Origin: Akkermansiaceae bacterium | GTDB taxonomy: Bacteria; Verrucomicrobiota; Verrucomicrobiia; Verrucomicrobiales; Akkermansiaceae | Length of the DNA stretch: 64,000 bases | NCBI GenBank assembly: GCA_019634595.1 | Contig: JAHCBC010000002.1 | Span: forward strand, 248,001 to 312,000 | Direction: 5' to 3' | In this document: piece by piece, positions 38,246-46,391 of the stretch | Numbering within the stretch: position 1 is the first letter of the stretch | Layout of the letters: every line of letters begins with the position of its first letter | Translations under genes and position numbers: made by a program | Notes under the pieces: model-generated | Told to the model about the DNA's origin: nothing | Database searches by the model: none | What the model saw: the letters and a program-made list of their open reading frames with translations, nothing else

Positions 38246-38815
38246 ATGAGCGCGAAACCGAAAACAAACCTGACCGCGGCCGAACGCCGAGATCTCCTCG
38301 CCATCCTGGAAGCCCGCTTCACGAAAAATGAAGGACGGCACAAGGGCATCCGGTGGGAGGATGTGCTGGCAAAGTTGGAGAAAGCCGGTGCGAAGCTATG
38401 CTCGCTCCACCAGATGGAGGAGACGGGAGGAGAGCCGGATGTCATCGGCTTTGATCCGGAGACCGGCGCCTACCTCTTTGTGGATTGCTCACCACAAAGC
38501 CCCAAGGGACGGATGAGCCTCTGCTACGACCGCGAGGGACTGGAGTCCCGCAAGGAACACCGACCGGCGAACAGCGCGATGGACCTGGCCGCGGAAATGG
38601 GTGTTTCCCTCCTGACGGAGGACGAATACCGCCGCCTTCAGGATCTCGGGGATTTCGACACGAAAACCTCAAGCTGGCTGAAGACGCCGGATGATGTCCG
38701 CAAGCTGGGCGGCGCGCTGTTCGGTGACCGCCGTTTCGGACGGACGTTCATCTACCACAACGGAGCACAGTCCTACTACAGCGGCCGTGGCTTCAGGACG
38801 GTGCTGGGGATCTGA
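38246..38815 (+). CDS. DUF4256-family protein
   Basis: A 189-residue protein from the ATG at 38246 (MSAKPKTNLTAAERRDLLAI). Conserved blocks of DUF4256 are present: RFTKNEGRHKGIRWEDVLAK, LHQMEETGGEPDVIGFD, FVDCSPQSPKGRMSLCYDRE and the ending FIYHNGAQSYYSGRGFRTVL. These soluble proteins are widespread, but their function is not known to me. It lies 34 bases after polA on the same strand, which is probably chance. Confidence 0.8.
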   Translation: MSAKPKTNLTAAERRDLLAILEARFTKNEGRHKGIRWEDVLAKLEKAGAKLCSLHQMEETGGEPDVIGFDPETGAYLFVDCSPQSPKGRMSLCYDREGLESRKEHRPANSAMDLAAEMGVSLLTEDEYRRLQDLGDFDTKTSSWLKTPDDVRKLGGALFGDRRFGRTFIYHNGAQSYYSGRGFRTVLGI

Positions 38816-38893
38816 TCCGGCCGCGGGCCGCGACTACCCATCCGGGTAGTTTGCATCCGTGCGGATCCGGCCGAATTTCACGGGGCTTTTCCC

Positions 38894-40651
38894 ATGCCCG
38901 CAGTGCCTTCCATTTTCTCCCGTGTCTTCTTCGGCCTGCTGGCTGGTGTGGCGGTTCTTTCCCCCATGTCCTCTGGTGCGGCGGAACCGACGCGGATCGT
39001 CGCAACGGGCGGCCGGATCGCCTACACCTTCTATGCCCCGGCAACCGCCAACACATCCTTCTGGCAGAGGACGCCCCACAAGCTCGGCGGACCGGTGTCC
39101 GAAATGCAGGTCGGCTTCATGGACTGGATGTATCCGACCAGCGGGGCCGAGACACCGAACACCGGCAATGATGTCACCATCGGCCACGCCTGGCTGGAGC
39201 GGGCATCGACAGGGCAGATCGTCCCGCTCTTGTTCAACGGGCTGCGCACGCTGGTGCTGCCGATGAACTCCACCACACCCTACTGGCTGTCCGATCCCGT
39301 TCCATCGGCCTCATGGAACGGATTTCCACCGGCGAAGGACGAGGTGTTCTGGCTGCACGTGAAAGGCACCATCCCATCCGGCGGCAAGACGCCCGTGGGA
39401 ACCCCGGCGAACTTCACCGGAGCAAGATGCATCTTCTATCCGCCTGCGAACGACACGGGCAATGTGGACGTGGCGGGCGTGGTGCCGACCATCACCGGCC
39501 AGGTCGCCCGCACCCAGGGCCTGCCGCTCATTTTCCTGGGCCGCTTCACCGGCCCCGGCCACCTCTCCGTCATCGGCGTGGGCGACAGCATCCTCGACGG
39601 GACCGGTGACCAGGCGAATCCCGCGCCGGTGATCTCCGGCTACGGATTCTTCAACCGCGCCGCGCTGGACTCCACCGGAGGAAACACGATCGCAATGTTC
39701 AACCTGACCCGCCATGGCCAGACCGCCTTCTCATGGATCACCCCATCGCGGCAGACCCGCCAGCGGCCGTTCCTGAAGTTCGCCAACGTGATGGTGGAGG
39801 AGTATGGCACGAACGACCTGGGCCAAGGCGGGACGGGCAACCCCACGGAAATGCTCTCAAGGGTGGAAGGCATCTGGTCCGCCGCACGGGCGGAGGGGGT
39901 CCAGAAGATCGTCAGGACCTTGCTGATGCCCAGGACGGACTCGACGAACAATTGGTCCGATCTCGCCGGCCAGACGCCGAAGCCCGGATGGGGAGCCGGA
40001 GGGAAACGGGATGACTTCAACAACCGTCTCATTGCCGCCGGACAGGCCGGCAAGTTCGATCTCCTGCTCGATACCCTGGATGTGCTGGCAGACCCCGCCG
40101 ACAGGAACCGCTGGCGGACCAACGGCGCACCGAACTACACCGCCGCGGACGACGCCCATGTGAGCCGGAGCGGCAACCAATTGCTCGCGCCGCATCTCCG
40201 CAACGCCCTGCTCTCCCTCACGGTGGACCGCGGCGACTACGCCTCATGGGCCGGTGGCGCCGATTGGCAGGGACAGGATCCCACACCCGGCGGTGACGCG
40301 GATGGGGACGGGGTGAAGAACCTCATCTCCTACGCCCTGGACGTTCCACCGGTCGGGTCCGCTGCCCTGGGGGCACTGCCGACCGGCATGCTGGACACCA
40401 CCACCGCCGGTGGTCCGTGGCATGTTTTCACCTTCCGGGAAAACCTCGAAGCAAGGGACATCACCGTGGCAGTGGAAAGCAGCCCGGACCTCGCGACATG
40501 GACGCCCGTCGTGCCGGATGGCACCACCGCCATCCTGGAAACCATCGCCGCGAATGTGGATGGCGACGGCACCGCCGCGCTCCGCCGGATCCGCCTGAAG
40601 CAGGATCCGGTGAATCCGCACCGCTTCATGCGGCTGAGGCTGGAACATTGA
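38894..40651 (+). CDS. Secreted SGNH/GDSL-type hydrolase with Asp/Gly-rich C-terminal module
   Basis: A 585-residue exported protein with a signal peptide (MPAVPSIFSRVFFGLLAGVA). The central SGNH esterase domain shows block I VIGVGDSILDGTG, block III VEEYGTNDLGQ and the catalytic Asp/His pair in ADDAHVSRSGNQLLAPH. The N-terminal 220 residues are a beta-rich domain of unknown role. Near 460 the motif GGDADGDGVKNLISYALD is the short calcium-binding-like repeat common at the C terminus of secreted verrucomicrobial enzymes. It may deacetylate a polysaccharide. Convergent with the DUF4132 gene with only 20 bases between. Confidence 0.75.
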   Translation: MPAVPSIFSRVFFGLLAGVAVLSPMSSGAAEPTRIVATGGRIAYTFYAPATANTSFWQRTPHKLGGPVSEMQVGFMDWMYPTSGAETPNTGNDVTIGHAWLERASTGQIVPLLFNGLRTLVLPMNSTTPYWLSDPVPSASWNGFPPAKDEVFWLHVKGTIPSGGKTPVGTPANFTGARCIFYPPANDTGNVDVAGVVPTITGQVARTQGLPLIFLGRFTGPGHLSVIGVGDSILDGTGDQANPAPVISGYGFFNRAALDSTGGNTIAMFNLTRHGQTAFSWITPSRQTRQRPFLKFANVMVEEYGTNDLGQGGTGNPTEMLSRVEGIWSAARAEGVQKIVRTLLMPRTDSTNNWSDLAGQTPKPGWGAGGKRDDFNNRLIAAGQAGKFDLLLDTLDVLADPADRNRWRTNGAPNYTAADDAHVSRSGNQLLAPHLRNALLSLTVDRGDYASWAGGADWQGQDPTPGGDADGDGVKNLISYALDVPPVGSAALGALPTGMLDTTTAGGPWHVFTFRENLEARDITVAVESSPDLATWTPVVPDGTTAILETIAANVDGDGTAALRRIRLKQDPVNPHRFMRLRLEH

Positions 40652-40671
40652 TTCCCGCGTGGCGGGTGGCT

Positions 40672-43518
40672 TCATGCCAGTTGCCTGAGAATGGTGGGAT
40701 CCGTGATCTTGTCATCGGCAGCCAGGAGAAAGGCCTTGCTGATGATGACACTGAGCGTGCGGTCACCCTCGAAGGGAAGGAACAGCTTGTCCCCCGCCTT
40801 ATCGATCTGGGACTGGGCCGGAACAATGCACAGATACCTGCCGGGAGGATCGATGAGGATATTGCCGCTGCCGAGGTGGATCTTATAGCGATGCCTCGTG
40901 CCTTGTACGATGAGGAAGTGATCCTCGAACCGGCATGCCGCTGAAATTTTCAACCTTGGCACCAGCTTCTCGAGAATCGTCTTCCGGGTCTTCGCGGAGG
41001 CGTTCAGCTCCCCGAACGATTGCTCGTGCCAATAGTCGCGCCGGGCCTGGTTGGTTCCACCGTCGAGCCAGTTGGGATCATTCCCCACACTGGCGACCCC
41101 CGCGAAAAGATCGACATCACGCATGATCTCGGAGAACACCAGTGGATCGACTTCCGCCAAGGGAAGCGGGTCCGCCGGAAGCCGTCCGGCATATCCACCG
41201 CCGCCCGCATGAGCCGTGACCTGTCCGGCATCCTCCCGGTAGAATCTCACCTGGTCCGTGGTCAGGTAGCGGTAGGCTCCGCTTTCCAGAGTGTCCGCCC
41301 CATACTCAGTCCCGGCACCCTCGATCCAGTATTCCGCCCTCATGCCCCAGGCGGGCAGCCAGCGGGTGGCGGGAGGGTATTCATCATCCACCATCAGCCG
41401 CAGCCGGTTCTTCCAGCCACGGGCGGAACAAAGCGCGTTGAACTGGTGCTGCCTCAGTAGATGAGCGGCGAAGCGGTTCGAGTAAACCCCGGTGTTTTCC
41501 TCCGCCGGAGCCAACAGGTAGATCTCCCGGTGTGCTTGCTTGAACGGCTGAACGATCCCCATCCGCTCGAGCGCGTCGCGCCACTCCAGCACGACGCCGG
41601 CGTCCTCATCCAGTGGATGCCAGAGACCCACCGTCGTCGCGGATTCATCCAGAGAGATGGCAGCTCCATGCCGATCCACCAGCCCGCTCTGGTTCCAGAC
41701 CGCGGCGGTGGAACCTCCCTGTGAGGTGAACTTCCAGATCAGACGGCGGGCCAACGCGCCGACCAGCGGGTGGTCGAGGTAACGCTCGCGCCACACCGCG
41801 AAAGGCCAGCTTTTCCGCTGGAGATAAAGGCCGTCCAGTCTCTCCGCCTGGGCGGGCAGCATCTTCTCGATGTCCTTCTTCGCCGCCATGAGCTCCTTCA
41901 CCTCATCCGCGCATTCCTTCTTGATGGAAGAGGGAAGGGACTTCTGCGGCTTTCCATCCGCCCTGAGCCAGGAAAGCTCCGTTGCTTTGGTGCTCACGAC
42001 GCTCAGAACGGCGGTGAATTCCCCCAGCGGCAGGACCAGCCTGCCGACCTCCTCCATGCCATAGGAAGGCACGCTCATCTCCCCGAGATCCTCGCGGGAG
42101 ACCCCAAGGTTTTCCGCCAACCTGCCGAGCGCCTTGTCGATGGAGTTCTGGGCACCTCCGAATTTCACCTTCACCTTGAGGAACGCGAGCCTGCCGAGCG
42201 CCTCCGTGCTCCCCATCATGGAGAGGGCGGTGATGCACGCATTGCCCAGACGGATCGCCCGCGGCCCTTTGCCAGCCACCTTGCGGAAGGCGCTCACCGA
42301 AAGATTTCCCAGTGCTCGCGCGAGCGCAGGCTCATCCAGCGTTCCACATGCCCAGCAGAGTCCCGCCAGCAGATCAATGTGAGCCGGGATGATCAACTGG
42401 TCCTCCACCGCATCGTACTCCGCCGGTTCCACCGGCAGTTCCAGCGTTGGGAAACTGCCATCCGTCGCCTCCCTGACCTCCTCCCGGTTGCCGAAGTCGC
42501 GGACATAGTCCCAGGGGTCCTCGGCACGGCTGACCGCCGCTCTCAGTTCGCTGATCTTCTGCCAGCGGTTCTTTCCGACGGGGATCGCCTGGAACAAGAC
42601 ATCATGGAATCGATCAAACTGGGCGAGGGCACAACGCTCCCGCCACGCACGGGCCGAAATCGCCCGGTCCGTCCGCTTCTTGTCAACCAAGGCAAACCAA
42701 CGTGGCAACCATTCCAGCAACTGTTCCGCAGGAATGCTCTCGAGATGCTTCTTTGTTTGGGCCAGCCACTTCGAGAACGGGGACGATCCGCTCGCGCCCT
42801 TGCAGTGGACCAACAGTGCGATGAAGGATGCCCTCTCCTCCGCACCAAGGGTCATCAGATCTCCGATCGCCGCATCGGACCAAGCTTCACCGGGCGACAG
42901 GGGAAGGTCCGGGGCGCTCCCCGAAAGCGCGGCGATGCGGGAGATCAGTTTCCTCGTGGAGGCATCCGGATGATTCGCTTCAAGAGCCTCCCTGAGCATC
43001 TCCAGGCGCCGGAAATGCTCCTCGGAAGGAGAGCTTTCCATGATGCCGACCAACGACTGCAACGGATAGAAATACGAGAGGCGGTAGCCGGGACCGGCCT
43101 CGAGAATCCAATCCAACATCCCGCCGATGGCCTCCTGTGACAGCGGCAGCTTGCGCCTGAGCAAGCGATGGATCATGGCACCCAGGAAGGCGCGGGGGCT
43201 CCAAAGCTCCCACCAACAGCCCCTGAGATGATGATTGTAGTTATGGGGATCCTCGTCACGGAAGGCCTGGACCTTCCGGTCCTGCCCCGCGGCCATGGGA
43301 ACCAGGATGGCGATGAACTCCGCCTGCACCTCCCTGTCCGAAGCATCCACCGCGGCCCACGAGGCCAACGAATCCAGATTCCAGTCGTAGTGATTCGGCT
43401 TCCGGACAAGAACGTCCGCAGCCTCGTTCATCAGATCCTTGAGGTGTTGCAGGTCCGCTTCCTGCAGCCCGTGCCGGCCGCCTCCCACGGCCTCGGTGAG
43501 TTCCCGGAGAATGGACAT
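40672..43518 (-). CDS. DUF4132 (MolR/YehI-like) large protein
   Basis: A 948-residue protein from the ATG at 43518. The C-terminal half is clearly DUF4132: DGKPQKSLPSSIKKECADEV, AQAERLDGLYLQRKSWPFAV, YLDHPLVGALARRLIW, GIVQPFKQAHREIYLLAPAE and YSNRFAAHLLRQHQFNAL. The N-terminal 500 residues look helical and repeat-like. DUF4132 proteins include E. coli YehI and lie in AAA/MoxR-vWA gene sets in some genomes; no molecular function is established that I know of. No WGR domain is evident here. The gene begins two bases after the stop of a small gene whose product ends in Gly-Gly (TGATCATG), so the two form one unit. Confidence 0.85.
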   Translation of the reverse strand: MSILRELTEAVGGGRHGLQEADLQHLKDLMNEAADVLVRKPNHYDWNLDSLASWAAVDASDREVQAEFIAILVPMAAGQDRKVQAFRDEDPHNYNHHLRGCWWELWSPRAFLGAMIHRLLRRKLPLSQEAIGGMLDWILEAGPGYRLSYFYPLQSLVGIMESSPSEEHFRRLEMLREALEANHPDASTRKLISRIAALSGSAPDLPLSPGEAWSDAAIGDLMTLGAEERASFIALLVHCKGASGSSPFSKWLAQTKKHLESIPAEQLLEWLPRWFALVDKKRTDRAISARAWRERCALAQFDRFHDVLFQAIPVGKNRWQKISELRAAVSRAEDPWDYVRDFGNREEVREATDGSFPTLELPVEPAEYDAVEDQLIIPAHIDLLAGLCWACGTLDEPALARALGNLSVSAFRKVAGKGPRAIRLGNACITALSMMGSTEALGRLAFLKVKVKFGGAQNSIDKALGRLAENLGVSREDLGEMSVPSYGMEEVGRLVLPLGEFTAVLSVVSTKATELSWLRADGKPQKSLPSSIKKECADEVKELMAAKKDIEKMLPAQAERLDGLYLQRKSWPFAVWRERYLDHPLVGALARRLIWKFTSQGGSTAAVWNQSGLVDRHGAAISLDESATTVGLWHPLDEDAGVVLEWRDALERMGIVQPFKQAHREIYLLAPAEENTGVYSNRFAAHLLRQHQFNALCSARGWKNRLRLMVDDEYPPATRWLPAWGMRAEYWIEGAGTEYGADTLESGAYRYLTTDQVRFYREDAGQVTAHAGGGGYAGRLPADPLPLAEVDPLVFSEIMRDVDLFAGVASVGNDPNWLDGGTNQARRDYWHEQSFGELNASAKTRKTILEKLVPRLKISAACRFEDHFLIVQGTRHRYKIHLGSGNILIDPPGRYLCIVPAQSQIDKAGDKLFLPFEGDRTLSVIISKAFLLAADDKITDPTILRQLA

Positions 43519-43520
43519 GA

Positions 43521-43901
43521 TCAACCTCCGACCAATGGGGTGAACCTTACGAAGCTGACCTCGGTCTCAGCCTCCACCAGGAACGTCTCGTCCAGGCTTT
43601 CCGCCTGCCTGTTTCCGATGAGGATGAAGTAGCCGTTGCCCTCAAACGCCCTCAGGGCGGTTTCGTACTGCTTTTCCCAATCGACAGGCCTGAAAACCTT
43701 CTCCCCGTTCAAGGTGGTTTCCTGTGGCAGGGAGCGCACCAATCCATCGAAAGCCTCCGCGCGTTTCGCCGAGTTATGATCCTGGACTTCCTGCCAGATG
43801 CGGGCGCGGATGATCTCCCGGACCGACATCCTCTCGTCCAGGGACTCGATGGTGAAGGTGCGCAAGCGGTCCCCTGTCAGGGATTCATCGACAATAACCA
43901 T
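43521..43901 (-). CDS. 126-residue protein ending LVGG, predicted ubiquitin-like
   Basis: The C terminus reads SFVRFTPLVGG and then TGA, so the Gly-Gly is exposed without processing. The layout fits a beta-grasp: strand MVIVDE, turn, strand RTFTIESL, helix SVREIIRARIWQEVQDH (26-42), an insertion of about 45 residues with one helix (VDWEKQYETALRAFEG), strand FILIGNRQAES (92-102), and a last strand EVSFVRFTPL. The order of the last part parallels ubiquitin (core strand, turn, terminal strand ending GG). It lies 2 bases before the DUF4132 gene and 57 bases after the GMC oxidoreductase gene. There is no E1, E2 or JAB gene in the window. The fold call is inference. Confidence 0.7.
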   Translation of the reverse strand: MVIVDESLTGDRLRTFTIESLDERMSVREIIRARIWQEVQDHNSAKRAEAFDGLVRSLPQETTLNGEKVFRPVDWEKQYETALRAFEGNGYFILIGNRQAESLDETFLVEAETEVSFVRFTPLVGG

Positions 43902-43958
43902 ACCTTGAGCTTGCCGCCTGGCATTTCATGGCGGCAAGCCCGGAATTGTCACGGCATC

Positions 43959-45668
43959 TCACAGGTTCCCCTTCTTCATCTCGCTGACCGCATGGTCCAC
44001 CGCGCGGGCGGTGAGGGCCATGTAGGTGAGTGACGGGTTCTGGCAGCTTGCGGAAGTCATCGCCGCGCCGTCCGTGCAGAAGACATTCGGCGCACCCCAG
44101 ACCTGGTTGAACTTGTTGAGGACGGAGGTCTTCGGCGAACCACCCATGCGGGCGGTGCCCATCTCATGGATGCCCAGGCCGATGGACGGCGTGTTGTTAT
44201 AGCTGTTGATGTGCTTCGCGCCCATCGCCTCCAGCATCTCCTCCGCGTCCTTCCGCATGTCGAGGCGCATGTTGATCTCGTTCTCCTTGAACTCGGCGTT
44301 GGCGACGACGAGGGGCAGCCCCCACTTGTCCTTCTTGTCCGGGTGCAGGGAGATGCGGTTGTCCTCATAGGGCAGGCATTCGCCGAAGCCGCCCATGTTG
44401 ATGGACCATGGCCCCCATGAGAGGAGCTGCTTCTTGAAATCCTCCCCGAAGCCGTCGATGCCGCGCGTCCAGCCGGAGCGCATGCCGCCCCCCTGGTAGC
44501 CGAAGCCGCGGATGTAGTTCTGGTTCGCCTTTTCCGAATGGTTCCGGAAGCGCGGGATGTAGAAGCCGTTCGGGCGGCGGCCATACTGCACCTTGTCGAG
44601 ATGGCCTTCCACCACGCCGCTGGCACCGACACCGAGATGGTGGTCCATCAGGTATCCGCCGAGCGAGCCGGAGTCATCCATCCCGTTCGGATAACGGGAG
44701 GACTTCGAGTTCATGAGGATGGCCGTGGAGGCCACCGCAGAGGCATTCAGGAAGATGATCTTCGCGAAATACTCCGTGGTCTCCATGGTCAGCTCATCGA
44801 TCAGTCGGACACCAACGGCCTTGTTCGTTTTGTCATCGAAGATGACCGAGTGGACGATGGAGTGCGGGCGGAAGGTCATGTTCCCCGTCGCGGCGGCGGC
44901 GGGCAGGGTGGCGGCCTGACTGCTGAAATACGCGCCGAATGGACAACCACGGCTGCACAGGTTCCGGTACATGCACTGGGCGCGGCCGAGCGCGGTCTGC
45001 TCCGGCGTGGGTGCGGTGAGGTGGGCGACACGGCCCGGCACCACCTTGCGGCCCGGCCACTTTTTCTCGACCGCCGCCTTCAGATCCAGCTCGGCGGGGG
45101 TGAGGGCCATCGGCGGTTGGAACACGCCGTCCGGCAGGATGTCCAGGCCCTCCATCGAGCCGCTGATGCCGGCGAATCTCTCCACGTGGTCATACCACGG
45201 CGCGAGTTCCTCATAGGTGATGGGCCACGGGATGGCGATGCCATCGCGCTCGTTCGCCAGCAGATCGATGGGGGAAAGGCGGTAGCTCTGCTTGCCCCAC
45301 ATGATGGATCGGCCGCCGGTGTGGTAGCCGCGCATCCAGTCGAAGCGCTTCTCCTCGATGTAGGGATGGTCGACGTCATCGACGAACATCTTGTTCGTCG
45401 CGGGCTTGATGGTGTAGCCGGTGCGGTTCTGCTTTTCCTGGCGGGCCAGCATGTCGCGCGGCGTCTTGTTCTGGTAGGACAACTCCCACGGCGCGCTGTT
45501 CGTCGTGTCGTAGCCGACGATGTGCTTGAGATCATAGCCGCGTTCCAGCACCAGCGTTTTCAGGCCTTTCTGGCAGAGTTCCTTCGCCGCCCAGCCACCT
45601 GAGATTCCGGAGCCGACGACGATGGCGTCGTAGGTGTGCTCCGCCTTGCCTTTGGCATTCACATTCAT
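43959..45668 (-). CDS. GMC-family FAD oxidoreductase (gluconate/sugar dehydrogenase-like large subunit)
   Basis: A 569-residue flavoprotein. The FAD-binding Rossmann motif is AIVVGSGISGGWAAKELCQK, then GLKTLVLERG. GRSIMWGKQSYRLSPIDL is typical of membrane-associated gluconate and sorbosone-type dehydrogenases. The C-terminal active-site His and Asn are in HEMGTARMGG and SCQNPSLTYMALTARAVDHA. No signal peptide is seen; such subunits are often carried out by a Tat-exported partner, here the subunit-3 protein encoded 22 bases upstream. A cytochrome c subunit is missing from the cluster. Confidence 0.9.
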   Translation of the reverse strand: MNVNAKGKAEHTYDAIVVGSGISGGWAAKELCQKGLKTLVLERGYDLKHIVGYDTTNSAPWELSYQNKTPRDMLARQEKQNRTGYTIKPATNKMFVDDVDHPYIEEKRFDWMRGYHTGGRSIMWGKQSYRLSPIDLLANERDGIAIPWPITYEELAPWYDHVERFAGISGSMEGLDILPDGVFQPPMALTPAELDLKAAVEKKWPGRKVVPGRVAHLTAPTPEQTALGRAQCMYRNLCSRGCPFGAYFSSQAATLPAAAATGNMTFRPHSIVHSVIFDDKTNKAVGVRLIDELTMETTEYFAKIIFLNASAVASTAILMNSKSSRYPNGMDDSGSLGGYLMDHHLGVGASGVVEGHLDKVQYGRRPNGFYIPRFRNHSEKANQNYIRGFGYQGGGMRSGWTRGIDGFGEDFKKQLLSWGPWSINMGGFGECLPYEDNRISLHPDKKDKWGLPLVVANAEFKENEINMRLDMRKDAEEMLEAMGAKHINSYNNTPSIGLGIHEMGTARMGGSPKTSVLNKFNQVWGAPNVFCTDGAAMTSASCQNPSLTYMALTARAVDHAVSEMKKGNL

Positions 45669-45690
45669 GGGTTCGTTTCGGGGAAAGGGT

Positions 45691-46239
45691 TCAGACGTAG
45701 ACCTTCTGGCCGGGTTTCAGTTCGGACGCGGGTTCCCATCTGCCGGGAACCAGGATCCACTCCAGCGCCTGGGTGCCGCCCACCTCGGAGTTCACGTAGG
45801 TGAACTTCACCAGGTCCTTGAACTGGCGGATGAAGGCCTTCGTGGTGCCGGCCTTTTTCGATTCCTGCTCCATCGCGGTCAGCAGGCCGACGCGCTCCGC
45901 CACCGTGAGCTGGGCGCAGGGTTTCGAGAACTGGTCGGCGGAACGTTTCTCCACCTCGGCCAGACCGTCGGTGATGATCTTCTGGTCCCCCGCTTCCAGG
46001 CAGTCCTGGACGATGAGTTCCAGCCACTGTGGCACGCCGGCATCGATCGCGCCGGGCGTGTCCGTCTTCGGGATGGTGGTTTCCGAAAGGACGGCCACCA
46101 GAGCGCGCTGCTCCGGGGTGAAGAGCTTCAGCTTCGATGCATCGAGCGGCTCGCCGAATTTCGCGAAGGCACTCTCCGGGAGAGTGACGGAGGCGCCGAA
46201 GGTCAGCGCCATCATTTTGAGGATTTCCCTGCGTTCCAT
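45691..46239 (-). CDS. Gluconate 2-dehydrogenase subunit 3 family protein
   Basis: A 182-residue small subunit. The ATG at 46239 gives MERREILKMMALTFGASVTL, a twin-arginine-like signal; an ATG 7 codons earlier is possible. Family blocks are LFTPEQRALVAVLSETTIPK-TDTPGA, VPQWLELIVQDCLEAGDQ and FTYVNSEVGGTQALEW. In known systems this subunit escorts the flavoprotein across the membrane. Together with the GMC gene it forms an extracytoplasmic sugar-oxidising pair. Confidence 0.9.
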   Translation of the reverse strand: MERREILKMMALTFGASVTLPESAFAKFGEPLDASKLKLFTPEQRALVAVLSETTIPKTDTPGAIDAGVPQWLELIVQDCLEAGDQKIITDGLAEVEKRSADQFSKPCAQLTVAERVGLLTAMEQESKKAGTTKAFIRQFKDLVKFTYVNSEVGGTQALEWILVPGRWEPASELKPGQKVYV

Positions 46240-46330
46240 GGGTTGATTGGGATCGTCCAAGCACTACCCCTCCGGCAAGCGGCACGCAAGGGCCGCGATT
46301 ATAAAAGCGCACACGCCAAAGGACGGCACG

Positions 46331-46363
46331 AAAAAGGCCCGTGATCCTCGCGGACCACGGACC
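46331..46363 (-). terminator. Rho-independent terminator of the FAD-oxidoreductase gene
   Basis: On the minus strand the stem GGTCCGTG/CACGGGCC (8 pairs, one G-U) with a 12-base loop is followed by TTTTT (46335-46331). It sits 28 bases past the stop at 46392 and separates the upstream FAD-oxidoreductase gene from the subunit-3 gene. Confidence 0.7.
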
Positions 46364-46391
46364 TGATCTGAAACGCGGCTTCCGGCGCGGA

